Source: Chlorops oryzae
Taxonomy: Eukaryota > Arthropoda > Insecta > Diptera > Chloropidae
NCBI GenBank assembly: GCA_020466095.1
Contig: CM035806.1
Span: 16,248,724 to 16,312,723, forward strand
Length of the DNA stretch: 64,000 nucleotides
Reading direction: 5' to 3'
Shown: positions 11,584-23,192 of the stretch, piece after piece
Layout: the number at the start of each line of letters is the position of its first letter
Numbering within the stretch: the first letter of the stretch is position 1
The notes under the pieces: generated by a model
Seen by the model: the letters and a program-made list of their open reading frames with translations, nothing else
What the model was told of the DNA's origin: nothing
Database searches by the model: none
Translations under genes and position numbers: made by a program

Positions 11584-11717
11584 ATTTTTGGTATATTCTT
11601 CGCTCGTTCATATGTATATTTCAGTTCGAATTGTGTATGTTGGTAAAACTGGCTTAAAAAACATAAAACTTAAATTCTATTTTAAACCTATCTTTAAAGC
11701 TAAAACCAATTTAAACT

Positions 11718-12140
11718 TTAAAAATGAACAGAATTTGAACTGAGCCTTTTGTATTGTTTACTATCTGTTTCGCGTATAAGGGACCAGCAATAGTCACTCA
11801 ACATTCCTTCATCCCAAAAGCCCTTATAATTTTTTTCAATCCTCTGTAGGTCCTGGTGAATGCGCTCTCCTTGTTCGTCGCTAGTTTTGCCCAAGTTTTC
11901 GGGGAAGAAATCCAAATGTGAGTGGAGAAAATGTATTTTTAGTGACATCCGAACTCCCATTTTTCGATAATTTTTCAAGAGTCCTCCAACTATTTTTATG
12001 TAGTTGTCGCTTTTTTTATTTCCCAAAAAATTTCCCACAACGTCTTTAAATGATGACCAAGCAGCTGCTTCTATAGGTGACAGATGTTTCGAAAAGTGTT
12101 CATCACGCATGATTTTTCTGATGTCTGGTCCAATAAAAAC
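11718..12140 (-). pseudogene. transposon-encoded protein fragment (C-terminal)
   Basis: The ATG frame runs 12110 to 11718 (130 aa); coding-like sequence continues upstream to about 12140, reading VFIGPDIRKI just before the Met, so that Met is probably internal. The conserved heart reads MSLKIHFLHSHLDFFPENLG, then SDEQGERIHQDLQ and YCWSLIRET. I recall closely similar uncharacterised proteins scattered in arthropods and cnidarians in transposon-like context, but cannot name the family or assign catalytic residues. It lies wholly between the two long inverted repeats, so it is the element's own gene, cut down by internal deletion. Confidence 0.65.
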
Positions 12141-12262
12141 ACTTTAATTTTGGCATAGGAAATTTTCGGAAAAAATTTAATCAAATATTGGAAGGCTGGT
12201 CCATCTCGCTGCAGCGATACATCGATATTATTTGTTTATTTAAAAGAATTTGTCAACATTTA

Positions 12263-12761
12263 AAAAAATTCGTTTTTGTCATTTTCAGCGAAAATCCTCA
12301 TAAAATTAGAACGACGCAACGGATTTTTTTTGTTTTAGGCTCAAAACTTTTCCAATTGATTGTTCTTTCATTCAAAGTATTAAGACCTGGAATACCAGCC
12401 TTGGTTCGGAAATTATAACCATTTGAATTTCAAGTTTTTAAACAAAATTGCTAAAAATTGGAAATCAGCATCGCGTTTTTTGCCCTATAGCTTCCAAGTT
12501 ACTGAATCAATTCCAAATTTGTGTATAAAGGATATGTTGCGTTGTCATTCCTCTTTCATATGAGTACCAAAAACTTTGAAATCGGTTAAGGCATATAGGG
12601 TCTACGACCTCATTATTGACATAGACTATAGGTAAAAATGTCAAAAACCGTTATTTAACGATTTCTCAATAACTTGACGTGATAGAGAAAAACGGGTACC
12701 AGATTCGGAATCAGCACGAAAAATTCCTATAGGGTCGCTATCCAGTTTCTCTGGTCCAAAA
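12263..12761 (-). repeat. right long terminal inverted repeat
   Basis: Reverse complement of 11084-11583. The outer edge is GGTCCAAAA at 12753-12761; the inner edge dissolves in a short A run near 12262. Confidence 0.95.
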
Positions 12762-13043
12762 GTTGGCCTTTATTTGTAAACTTGTGTTATGTTCATGATG
12801 AGATAAAAGCGGAGGCCTGGACGCAGGTTTAATAGAAAGAAGATGGCAAAGATGGCCGAAGTAGAGGACCCTCCCCGAAGCAATACGCAAGTGGTTCCGG
12901 GGAGGAGTGTTATTGTCCTCAGAAAAGGGGTATGGTGGTTTAGCCGGTAGGAGTCCGGCACACCAGTTCAGTGACGACTGTTTTGATGGTCCATTATGGA
13001 TTCCACACGCCCCACCCGCGAAAGAAAAAAAAAAAAAAAAAAA

Positions 13044-13067
13044 TTAACTTAACTTAACTTAACTTAA
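13044..13067. repeat. TTAAC repeats on the 3' side of the R1-type element
   Basis: About five TTAAC units directly after the poly-A tail, then unique sequence. Same repeat and same strand as the large array at 10366-10611. Confidence 0.9.
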
Positions 13068-13258
13068 TGTCACTACACTGAACTTAATATGCACACTAGG
13101 GTGATGAGTTTTTGAGTTTTTTCTCTCAAACACAATTTCCTGTATCATATAATAATTCGATGAAGTTTTATTAAAAAATCCGGGCCGATAGCCTCAGAAG
13201 CTAGCGCCTTCTACTTTTTAAAGATTGCGTCTTAATTTATTAAGGCGCAATACTCAAC

Positions 13259-13261
<3 letters not shown>

Positions 13262-13329
<68 letters not shown>

Positions 13330-13330
13330 T
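13262..13330. repeat. (TAA)n microsatellite
   Basis: About 22 nearly perfect TAA units. Confidence 0.95.
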
Positions 13331-13730
13331 TAAAGAATCCATAAAATACTAGATACTTTTAAGCAGGGACCGTAACAGTTATAACTTTTATAATAAAAGT
13401 TTAACAAAAACAGAAAATTTTTGTCTTTAATTTTATTTGAAAAAATTTTACTCTTAAATATTGACTTTTATGTTTCTAGTCAAACCATAACTTTTAAACT
13501 GAGACAAATATTTTTTTTTGTCAAAAAAAAGTCTGCGAGATTACAATTCAACCATTTATCCAATTTAAAGAAATTTGGTACCAATCAGTGCTGGGATCTG
13601 GAGGGAATTTTCCCTTTTTGTGGGAATTTTATTCAAAAATTTTGATGAAGTGGGAAAAGGGAATTTTTACTTTCGCCTAGTGTTAAATGTGGGAATTGGG
13701 ATTTTGTACATTTTGTACGATGATAAGCAC

Positions 13731-14228
13731 TAGAGCAGTAAAAATGCAAAAATTTACACTACTCGATTGTATTCGTTATTTTTCGTCAAGTAATCATTAC
13801 TAAGTACTCGTTACTGAGTACTCGTTATATTTTTTAAAATATTGTTCATTCATTCACTGAATAACCTAAGGTTGATAAAGTAATATAAGCTCCCTCATGA
13901 CAATTAAATCACTGGCTTATGTTGCTCGAACAGAGACCCATCCATCTAACATAGTAAAAAACAAAATAACTCCCTGATGCTCTTTGAATCTTCACCCATT
14001 CACCATATTCAGTAATCAAATATCAACTCAACTTACTTTAATGCCATACTGTTTTGCGGACCCATTATATCAGTACTTAATTACTCAGGCAATCATCAGC
14101 CAATCATCGGCATGTGTGCAAAAAAGGTACAAGTAACGAGATACTTCCATCAGTAACGAGACGTTATTGATTACTGACTACAGTAATCGTTACTTTTTAC
14201 CGAATACTAACGATATTTTACAGCTCTA
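13731..14228. mobile_element. hAT-like MITE
   Basis: The 498-bp segment starts TAGAGCAGTAAAA and ends with the inverted form TTTTACAGCTCTA. The 8 bases outside are ATAAGCAC on the left and GTAAGCAC on the right, a 7/8 match. An 8-bp duplication and TAGAG-type ends fit hAT elements. The interior holds many TAACGAG/CTCGTTA segments in both orientations (13795-13825 and 14133-14200), possible subterminal transposase sites. No coding capacity. Confidence 0.65.
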
Positions 14229-14274
14229 GTAAGCACCATTGGTACCGCGGAAAATATATCGATCGACCAATATA

Positions 14275-15267
14275 CACTGAAAAAATTTTGCATCGTTGTT
14301 TCTACGATAGGAAGACGTAGAAAAATATAATAGAATCTACGTAAAATACAATAAGTTTTACTGTAAATATAGTAGTTTCTACTGTGGAAGAAATATGCCC
14401 ATCATAGATCTTACGATTTAAATATCGTAAAATCTACGATGGAAATGTCATAGAATCTACGTAAAATACAATAAGTTCTACTGTCAATCTAATAGTTTCT
14501 ACTGTTTCCCACTTATATTGATATAATAAAACTAGCAAGCTCAAATTATATCACGCGATGGCGTAGTTGAAGTGTGCTAGACTTGTAATCTGGAAGGTCC
14601 GAGTTCGAACCCTGTCAATTAGAAAAGAATTTGTGGAAAAATGGAGAATAAAACAGACAAGTAAATTTCAAGGCAATATTACGGGGAAAACAGAAAGTAA
14701 GTTGCCAACCAAATAAATAGAGTTGCTTTCATTGCGCCTTCCAAAACTTCGCGCACAAGCACTTTCAAGAAATTCCTATAGAATCTTTTTTTTAATTGTT
14801 TAAGCATACCAATTTTGGTAAAATCTTTATTTTCTGTTTTTTAAATAATGTAAATGTTAAATTATCTACTTTTCAAAAAAAAAAAAAAAAAAAAAAAAAA
14901 TACGCTCGCTGGAGCAGGGATCGAACCCGCCGACAAGAATTCATATCAAAATTAAGAAATTATCGAAATGTACTTCAAGATTTGAAACCGTAGTTCCCAC
15001 GATTTGATATCGTAGTTCCTATGATTTGATATCGTAGTTCCTATGATTTGATATCGTAGTTCCTATGAAATAACACCATAGTTCCTAAGATGGAATATCG
15101 TTAAATCTACGTTATATATCGTTGAAATCAATGACATTCCTCATCGTAGAAACTACTGCAAAGCGGTCGTAGAATCTATGATATCTTGCAATTGGACCTA
15201 TATCAATTGCGGATATAATAGATTCTACGTCGGATATCGTAGATTCTACGACGGAATTTTTTGAGTG
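14275..15267. mobile_element. CACTG-ended palindromic MITE with TA duplication
   Basis: The ends are CACTGAAAAAATTTTGC and, inverted, CACTCAAAAAATTCCG, each bordered by TA. Both arms are packed with variants of TAGAATCTACG, and the right arm has four tandem copies of a ~26-bp unit with TCGTAGTTCCTATGATTTGA (14991-15080). The middle carries tRNA-like sequence (14555-14625) and a run of about 25 A at 14876-14900. It could therefore be a palindromic element that received a SINE. Confidence 0.65.
14555..14625 (+). other. tRNA-like sequence, probably a SINE head
   Basis: A box A-like TGGCGTAGTTGAAG is followed by CTTGTAATC (a Thr-type TGT anticodon position) and a good box B GAGTTCGAACCC. The acceptor stem does not close, and unrelated sequence follows directly, so I read it as a tRNA-derived retroposon rather than a working tRNA gene. 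A second box B-like stretch on the reverse strand (14900-14935, GGGTTCGATCCC) lies in the other arm. Confidence 0.45.
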
Positions 15268-15729
15268 TATCTTTGAAATGAGCTGTTTTTTCAACAAGTT
15301 TTGCTTTCAAAGATATTAAAAAGTACGTCGGTGTTCGGTAAATCGATGTTGATTCGATTGTCCAATTAGATTTAAGCGCATATAAATCTCAGAATTTTTA
15401 AGAATTTTTTTTTTTTTTTTTTTTTTTTTTAAGAAGTTTATTTTTGTTTTTGTTGGCATACTTTAAAAAATTTGTAATAAATAATATTTCAAGTTCTTAT
15501 TCATTTCCTGTAAAAATATAACCATGTAACAACTGGGAATTTTTGTGAGAATTTCGATGAGAGTAAAGAAAAAAACTAATAATTTCAGGAATTTTCAAGG
15601 GAATTCCAGTCAAAAATAGACACCAGCACTGGTAGCAATCGATAGGTTGTAAATTCTTGGTTACTACAAGTTTAAACTTTTAATGAAACTTACAAAACCC
15701 ATTATTTCTCCATACATTTATTAATTCGG

Positions 15730-16250
15730 TTTTTATACGGGGCCCCCTTAAGCGGAGGAAGATAGGGAATATATGTGTTTGACAAAAATGTAAGGGGGGG
15801 AGGGGGTGGGAAATGATTGAGGTTGGTCTTACATTTCACCCCTCTACGAGCGACTCAGCGGCATTTGTGAAAGTTGTCGCGGATTTTGTCTTCATAATTA
15901 AATTAAAATTAGTTAAAAAATTAAAAATTCGTATGGGGATCACTTCAAATATTGAAGATAGAGGATAGCTGTGTGGTGGAAAATTGTTGGAACTAAAAAA
16001 AAAATTATGGGAGTCGGTCATACATTCGACTCCTCAAGGGGCACTCTGTAGCTAGTTAGGACGGTGAGGGGAAAATTCATAAAAAAAATTACTTTTGTAT
16101 GGGAGTCCCATTAAGGAGAGGAGATAGGGGGCAGCTTTGATCCGAGAGATGTTTGGGGATGAAAAAATAATGGGGGTTAGTGTAATATTTCACCCCCCTA
16201 GGAGCGATTCTGCTTATATTAGCTTCAAAAATTGGCAAAAAAAAAAGAAA
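15730..16250. repeat. three diverged ~170-bp tandem units
   Basis: Each unit opens with ACGGGGCCCCC, ATGGGGATCAC or ATGGGAGTCCC, continues with GAAGATAG or GGAGATAGGG, then GGTTGGTC/GTCGGTC/GGTTAGTG and a CACCCC- or ACTCCT-containing middle, and closes in an A-rich stretch. The units are strongly diverged. No coding reading is consistent across them. Confidence 0.5.
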
Positions 16251-16394
16251 AAGAAAATTTTTCAAATGACTGTGCGTGACATTTTGTTTCATCAAATAAC
16301 CTTAAAAATAGTATTTTATGCATTCTTTAATAAATGTTCATCGAATTAGGATACAGGAAATGAGTTTCAAAAAATTTCATCACCCTTTTGCAGA

Positions 16395-16404
16395 CACTTC
16401 TCTC

Positions 16405-16446
<42 letters not shown>
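16395..16446. repeat. (TC)n microsatellite
   Basis: About 26 TC units with single interruptions. Confidence 0.95.
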
Positions 16447-16450
<4 letters not shown>

Positions 16451-17784
16451 GAAGCAATCGAATATTGAAACATTTGATAATGCATCTCTAATTGAGGCAC
16501 TTAATGTGTAGACGAATGTAAATTAAAATAATTGAATAATATTCAGACGACTACAACGATTTCCTCAAAGAAGAAAGGGAAGAAAGAAAATTTCAAATAC
16601 AAAGTTCTTTACTTCATTTCAATTGAATAATGTCAGTATCGAATGTGAATGCAGCACAAGTCTTTGCTGACATGGCCAATTGAGCAATCAATATATACAA
16701 ATGTTTCAAAAGTCACCATATACAAACATGTTGCCATATGTGTATGAACCTTTAGCAATAAATATGTGCAGACACACATACATATATGATAACATTGCTT
16801 ACGAACGTTAAGGTAGGTAAATACAATGGAAATGCAAATAAAATCGTTTTAATAAATTCAGCAATTTCTTACGTTAACAACAAAATATCAAGACGTCCAG
16901 AGATTTCGTTTCTCCTGTCGTTTGTGATGAAAATATTGCGAAAGGAAGAATGTGCATATGCAGAGAAGTGGAAATGTGGAATTGTGGACGTTACGATAAA
17001 CAGCAAATTGCTGCATTTCCATATGAGAGTGCCCCAGTGCAGTTATATGTAGTACGAAGTCATAAAAAAAAGTGCTAATAAAGCAGAAAATGAAATCAAA
17101 TGGAATTGCTTTGACCAAAAGGTACTCTCTGAGGGAAAAGTAAAAAAGCATCGGAAATTCATTTGTTGTTGTTGTTGTTATATTCTCTTGTCTTTGTGAT
17201 GTGATTTTTTGAGTTGACGAACTGAATAACTGAAGTACTGAAGTAATACGTCGCATATTATTGATATTGTCTGAAAAGTTAGTTCCATTATTATTTTTTT
17301 TTTTTTTTGTTCTTTGTGCCATCGATAGGAATTTCACCATGCTGTGATCTTTTGATTAGAATTTATGAATAATATGGTATGAGTTCCTTAAAAAAAACTG
17401 TCGACGAGCACAGAAAATGATAGTCGTACATATGTCATAGCAGTTTAAATTGGATTCAATACCCAACTGGGCATGGGTCAATAGCATTGAAACATTGAAG
17501 AAGTAATGGGGAAAAAGCTTTTGGCGAATTGCGTCTTTGGGACGAAAAGCGATTAGCTGGGAATTTAGGAAAAAGTAAATTGGCTGATTCCTTGTTAAGT
17601 AATATCTTTGTTTGTTAAACCATTTGGGAGCGCTTGACGAATTTTGAAATTGTTCGTAACATGTTGTGCGAGATGTGAAAATTAAAGCTTGATTTATTGG
17701 CTTTTAAAATAAATAATAACTTTTCCCAGTTTGATCTTTAACACCAAAATTTATTTTGAAAAATTATTCAAATATGATATATAG
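16447..17784. other. non-coding, nothing recognised
   Basis: Sequence of mixed composition. The frames at 16786-17052 and 16888-17340 overlap on opposite strands and neither has a recognisable motif. Confidence 0.4.
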
Positions 17785-18130
<346 letters not shown>

Positions 18131-18754
18131 ATATCTATAGACAGTGAAAGAGACTTGGAGGGTTAATACAAGGCAGAAAAATAAATAAATTAACTAAAGT
18201 AAAGGCAAACGAAAAGGAAGAAAAAACTAGGATCTTCCCTAGGGAGAAAATTAGATACCTACCTACATTTCGAAAACAAATAAAAACTGCAATTAAATGT
18301 GAAACGTAAACAAAAAGCTCACTTGATCTACATGAGGTCGTGTGAAATTTTTTTTGATTTAAATTAAAGCGACGGGAATGCATGTTCATTTTGCTTCACA
18401 ACGAAAAAGTTCCCACACACTTTAATCACGAACACATCAGCGATGTTCATGGTGAGCGCGGGCGCAGACATGACCAGGGGGTTATATTCCCCTGAATGAT
18501 CAGAGATTGCTGTATACCAGTTCTCTTTCGGTATCCGAGAGTACTAATTTTACCATAGCTGATATGAAATCGAAAAATTTCTATCGACATCATTCAAAAT
18601 GCGACTTTGAATGTTAGCAAAAAAACCAAAATGTTAGTAGCCGCTGAGAAGTTGTTGGATGCATTCAACATTTAAAACTAATCGCTCCAAAGTTTAAAGC
18701 GAAAAACAATAAATAATAAACAAAAAAAAAAAAAACAAACAAAATTGATAAAAA
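18131..18754. other. upstream region of P450-A
   Basis: About 620 bp between the GATA array and the start codon of P450-A. It must contain that gene's promoter, but I see no convincing TATA/initiator pair. The 5' leader directly before the ATG is A-rich, which suits fly translation starts. Confidence 0.4.
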
Positions 18755-20361
18755 ATGTTTCTCTCACTCTTTCTGATTGTTTTGAGCTGTTTTTTGCTCT
18801 TCGCTTATCTAAATTATTATTTCGATTATTGGACGAGACGTGGTGTACCGCACGAGAGACCCGAACTAATATTTGGTAATTTAAAAGGCATCGGCAAGAC
18901 TCTCCAGTTTAATGATATTTACAAGCGAATCTATAAGAAATTCAAAGGCACAACGCCTTTTACGGGCATGTTCTTTCTATTCACGAAGACGGCGCTCATT
19001 TTGGACTTGGATCTTATTAAATCGATTTTGATAAAGGATTTCTCAAATTTTCACGATCGCGGCCTGTATCACAATGTCCGTGATGATCCACTGACCGGAC
19101 ATTTAGTCAATATCGAAGGTGCTCAATGGCGTACATTACGTAATAAATTAACACCGACCTTCACATCGGGCAAAATGAAATTTATGTTCCCGACCGTTGT
19201 CGAAGTGGGTGAACGCCTGGTCGAAGCATGCCGATCGAAAGTTGCCTCGGACACGAACATGCATTCCATTGAGATCAAGGATCTGTGTGCACGCTTTACA
19301 ACCGATGCTATTGGCACATGCGCTTTCGGTCTTGAATGCAATAGCTTAATGGATCCGGCGGCGGAATTTCGTAAAATCGGACGTTCGATTTTGGAGAAAC
19401 CAAGACACAATCAACTTATTCAATCATTTATGGTATTCTCGCCGAAATTGGCAAGTGTTTTGCGATTGAAAATCATAACGGATGAAGTAAGTGATTTCAT
19501 TATGAAAGCCGTGCGCGATACAATCGCATATCGTATTGAGAATAATATAAGGCGGCCGGATTTTATGGATCTAATGATGGAATTGAAGGCACAACACGAT
19601 GATCAACATTTAAGTAATATCGATATGACACAAGGTCTAACTATGGAACAAATCGCAGCACAGGCGTTTGTGTTCTTTGTGGCTGGTTTCGAGACCTCAT
19701 CGACAACGATGTCCTTTTGCTTATACGAATTGGCATTATCACAGGATATCCAAAATAAATTACGCCACGAGATAAAAACTGTTCTCGCAAGATATGAGGG
19801 AAAATTCAATTATGAGGCATTAGGTGAAATGATCTATTTGGAACAAGTTTTTAATGGTGAGTACCAGCTTTTCACTTTACTTAAGAATGAAAAAAAAAAA
19901 AAAAAAAAAATTAAAAAAAAACACGCCTTCCTTTGATAGAAACTCTTCGAAAGTATTCGGTTCTTCCGCATTTAGTACGTACGACAATATCTGACTATAA
20001 GATACCCGGAAGTAACCTGGTAATCGAAGCAGGTACTACAATTGCTATACCCATTGATGCCATTCACCATGATCCCGAATACTATCCGGAACCGCAAAAA
20101 TTCGATCCAGCACGTTTCGAAGCTGATGAGATTAAGAAGCGACACACGGCCACTTATCTACCCTTCGGTGATGGTCCTCGCAATTGTATTGGCATGCGTT
20201 TTGGTAAAATGCAAACAAAAATCGGTCTCGTCATGCTCCTGAGACATTTTCAATTCGCAAAATCGCCTTCCACAGAAGAGCCCTTAGAATTTACTAAAAA
20301 AAATTTCCTTCTTGCAGCTAAAAATGGAATTCATTTACACGCAAAGCGTCTAAAAGTTTAA
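18755..20361 (+). CDS. cytochrome P450, CYP6 family (P450-A)
   Basis: Microsomal monooxygenase; CYP6 enzymes typically oxidise xenobiotics using NADPH-P450 reductase. Exon 1 is 18755-19856, the intron 19857-19939 (83 bp, GTGAGT...TAG, phase 1) and exon 2 19940-20361, giving 507 aa, normal for CYP6. Residues 1-22 form the ER membrane anchor. Helix C has W125 and R129 (QWRTLR), helix I AGFETSS at 310-316, helix K ETLR at 368-371, split by the intron, then FDPARF near 427 and the haem loop [10 protein letters not shown] (443-452) with Cys450 as iron ligand. All key residues are present. The intron contains about 20 consecutive A. AATAAA lies at 20439-20444. It is convergent with P450-B and reads as a working gene; the subfamily (CYP6A-like) is inferred. 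Confidence 0.95.
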
Positions 20362-21824
20362 TTCCCAAAGGCGAACAAAACAAAAATCTCCTTATTTTTT
20401 GTTTTCACAAATTGCCAGATGTACGAGAGATACTCAGAAATAAACCAAAAATAATTATAAATAAATAAATGAATGAATGAAAAATGAATTGAAATTACAA
20501 GAAAGTTATTTGTTTGCTGATTCACCTAATTAATTACAAATAGAAGATTTTGAAAATGACTGTATCAAAGGACGGATAGAAATTCCTATGAACGTGAATC
20601 CTTTCATTTCAAGATCTTCTTAGTTCTTTCAGGCATAAAGAAACATGCCGTCGATGCGAAGGCAAATCGTTGGAAATAACTTCGCAATTGAATTAATTCA
20701 TTCAATTAAAACGCTGTTCTCACGAGCGAAATAATTTAATCCTCCTTAATTACAGCTTTGTATAAAGCGAAAAAAAAAAAACATGAAACATTGACAAATA
20801 GCATCAGTAAGTCGAACGTTTTTAGTAAACCAGAAATTCTGCGAGCAATAAATAAATTATAATAAATAAATCATTATTTTTTGTTGTTGTTTTATTTGAC
20901 GCGTATATTAGGTTTAAAGTGCAATTTCATTTGCGCTTTAGGTCACCCATTTTCCACTTTATTTATATTAATAATAATAATATCTGAACTGCTGGGGAGA
21001 CATATACATATATAACTATGCATGTGAATTAAAAGAAAAAAATCATATATTAATATTAATTAATTCCAATGACTAAGTCCTTATTTCAATGTTGAAAAAC
21101 ATAATATTCACAATATATTTATATAATTTACGGCATTTCTGCCTGCATGCATATGCTGTAGTCATAAGTCCAAAAAAAAAAACACACACATTTTCGTAAA
21201 GGTTACGACGCAACAACTGCTGCTACTTTGTGCATATAAATTAAGCCTTCCTTTTGCCCACGTTCGTACTGCATGAATTGCGCAGATAATAAAGTTCCGC
21301 AAAAGTTTATTCATAAAACGGAGTACTACGAGTATCCCCGCCGTATGAGCAACATGTGAGAGATCAAGGAAATAAGGTTGCGCATACGACATGCTGAAAA
21401 GAAGGTTCAATGTGGGGCATGAATGGCAGTGCTTTTAATGGAAAATTGCATGCGACAAATTTTCTACACTCGGTACGGGTTGCTGCTAGATAAGATCAAG
21501 AATGATAAAGGGATTTTATTACTTTCAATATAGGGCTGGTAGCAACATTAAAAGGGTTTGGCGGGTTAAGCAAAGGCATGCGGCATCATGAAAGAAATTT
21601 TTAAATTTTGTTGATTTTTCGATAGGTGCCATCTAAAAACACTGTGGAGACCACTTTTTAGAGTTTTATTTTGAATGGTCCTTGAAATATCCTGGAAAAT
21701 CCTCTTTTAAAAAGCCTTTTTTCAAAATTTTATATCTCAACAATCAATTGAGATAGAGAGACGATCTAAGCAGATTCTGTTAGATAATAAAACAGGGAAG
21801 CTAAAAAACTTTTTTAAATTTTTA

Positions 21825-21883
21825 CACTGAAAAAATTTTTTTTCACAAAACTAAAAAGAAAATTTTGAATATTTTTTTCAGTG
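21825..21883. mobile_element. 59-bp CACTG palindromic MITE
   Basis: Starts CACTGAAAAAATTTTTTTTC and ends TATTTTTTTCAGTG, bordered by TA on both sides. It shares the CACTGAAAAAA end with the elements at 14275-15267 and 34358-34922, and could be a minimal deletion product of such an element. Confidence 0.55.
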
Positions 21884-22207
21884 TATTCCCAGTTTCCTGC
21901 CACTCTATAATTTGCTTTTAGAAACACCCCTTAGTATTTATTATCATTTAAAAGCAAAAAATATTTCAATCAGATGGTAGACCTGCTTATGTGATACATT
22001 TGTCCGAAATCCCATACAAAAGGCATCACTCATACGAAATGAAGGACGTTAATTAAATATTCGATAATCCGCGCGCTCATATAATTTGTATCTATTAAAT
22101 TCCCTGCAAGTAACTTTTGTTCGGTTTAATTTTGTTTTTCTTTTCTAAGAGCAGTAAGAATAAAATAAAAACACAAAGAGAACAAATCAAGGTATGATTT
22201 TCTTTAA

Positions 22208-22245
<38 letters not shown>

Positions 22246-22513
22246 CTAATGTGAATTGATGTTCAAGTCTGGTGCTAGTGAAAAAAAAATATTGATTTCA
22301 TAATCGAATGTGTCTTTATATGTATATTTTTCTCTTTTTTCTTATCTTAATGATACAATCGACAGAATTAATTATATTTACACGGTCACTAATTATATAA
22401 CTACGTTTTAGTTTTAATAACACTGCAAACACTTTGATTATACCATATATATACATACCAATATATTCATACATACATACATATATATGTATAAACTTTC
22501 CGTCAAAAATGTG

Positions 22514-22531
22514 TGTGAGAGAGAGAGAGAA

Positions 22532-22578
<47 letters not shown>

Positions 22579-22690
22579 AAGAGAGAGAGAGAGAGGAAGA
22601 GAGAGAGGAATAGAGAGAGAGAGAGAGAGAGAAAGAGAAAAAGAGAGAGAGGAAGAGAGAGAGAAAGAGAGAGAGTGAGAGGAAGAGTAT
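22514..22690. repeat. (GA)n microsatellite
   Basis: About 175 bp of GA with AA and GG interruptions. The Glu-Arg and Ser-Leu frames across it are artefacts. Confidence 0.95.
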
Positions 22691-23192
22691 GAGAGAGGTA
22701 ATGACGCAAGTCATATAAATGTACTCATGTTTAATTTTTGTCATTTCATAAATGCATATACATACAATCTACACGAAAGTCCAAAAATTGAGGCGCTATC
22801 TTTCAAAATTACTTCAATGTGGAGAGAAGAGATAAGAGAGAAAATGAGTCATATATTCAATTATTTAGAGTCAATGGCGCCAACAAAACTGAGACGACGA
22901 ACCTCTTATTTTTGCATATCATCGTGACTTCGGATTGACACCAAAATCAGAAATGCAAATTATTGTAGATATTTCAATGAACGAAAAATGTGCGCCGCTA
23001 TTTTGAGAAAAAACTCACGCGCTCTTGAGATCGGCTTCGGTACGAATTCTCTCTTGCTTTATGAACAAGTTCTGCTTGTTTTCATCGTCAATTACGAGTA
23101 CATACAAACATATATGTGCCGCAACCTGTTGACGCTCATTAACTGATATCTACGAAAAAAACGATCAAAACAAAAGACAAATAAAAACAATT

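Larger units (their letters stand above)
11084..12761. mobile_element. 1.68-kb DNA element with ~500-bp terminal inverted repeats
   Basis: 11084-11583 and 12263-12761 are inverted copies of each other over about 500 bp. I found only three substitutions by eye plus small length differences in A/T runs, so identity is near 99% and the insertion recent. The ends read TTTTGGACCAGAG. The 679-bp core holds one reverse-strand coding fragment. No target-site duplication is apparent. It sits inside the 3' region of the R1-type retrotransposon and is therefore younger than it. Superfamily not determined. Confidence 0.9.
10612..13043 (+). mobile_element. R1-type non-LTR retrotransposon, 5'-truncated, inside a TTAAC array
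   Basis: The segment holds the C-terminal coding end of ORF2, a 3' untranslated region (about 12762-13024) and a poly-A tail (about 13025-13043). It is flanked on the left by (CTTAA)49 and on the right by TTAAC repeats, the structure expected if a truncated copy was reverse-transcribed into a TTAAC array. R1-clade elements are known to target repeats (TRAS and SART in TTAGG, Waldo and Mino in microsatellites), so a TTAAC-specific lineage is plausible. The element is interrupted by the long-inverted-repeat element at 11084-12761. Alternative: the right-hand repeats are tail sequence added at insertion. Confidence 0.75.

Noticed and set aside
14555..14625. Functional tRNA-Thr gene
   Set aside because: Promoter-like boxes are present but the acceptor ends do not pair, and it lies inside a mobile element.
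15730..16250. CRISPR-like spaced repeats
   Set aside because: Units are long, diverged and contiguous, with no short conserved repeat and unique spacers, in an animal genome.
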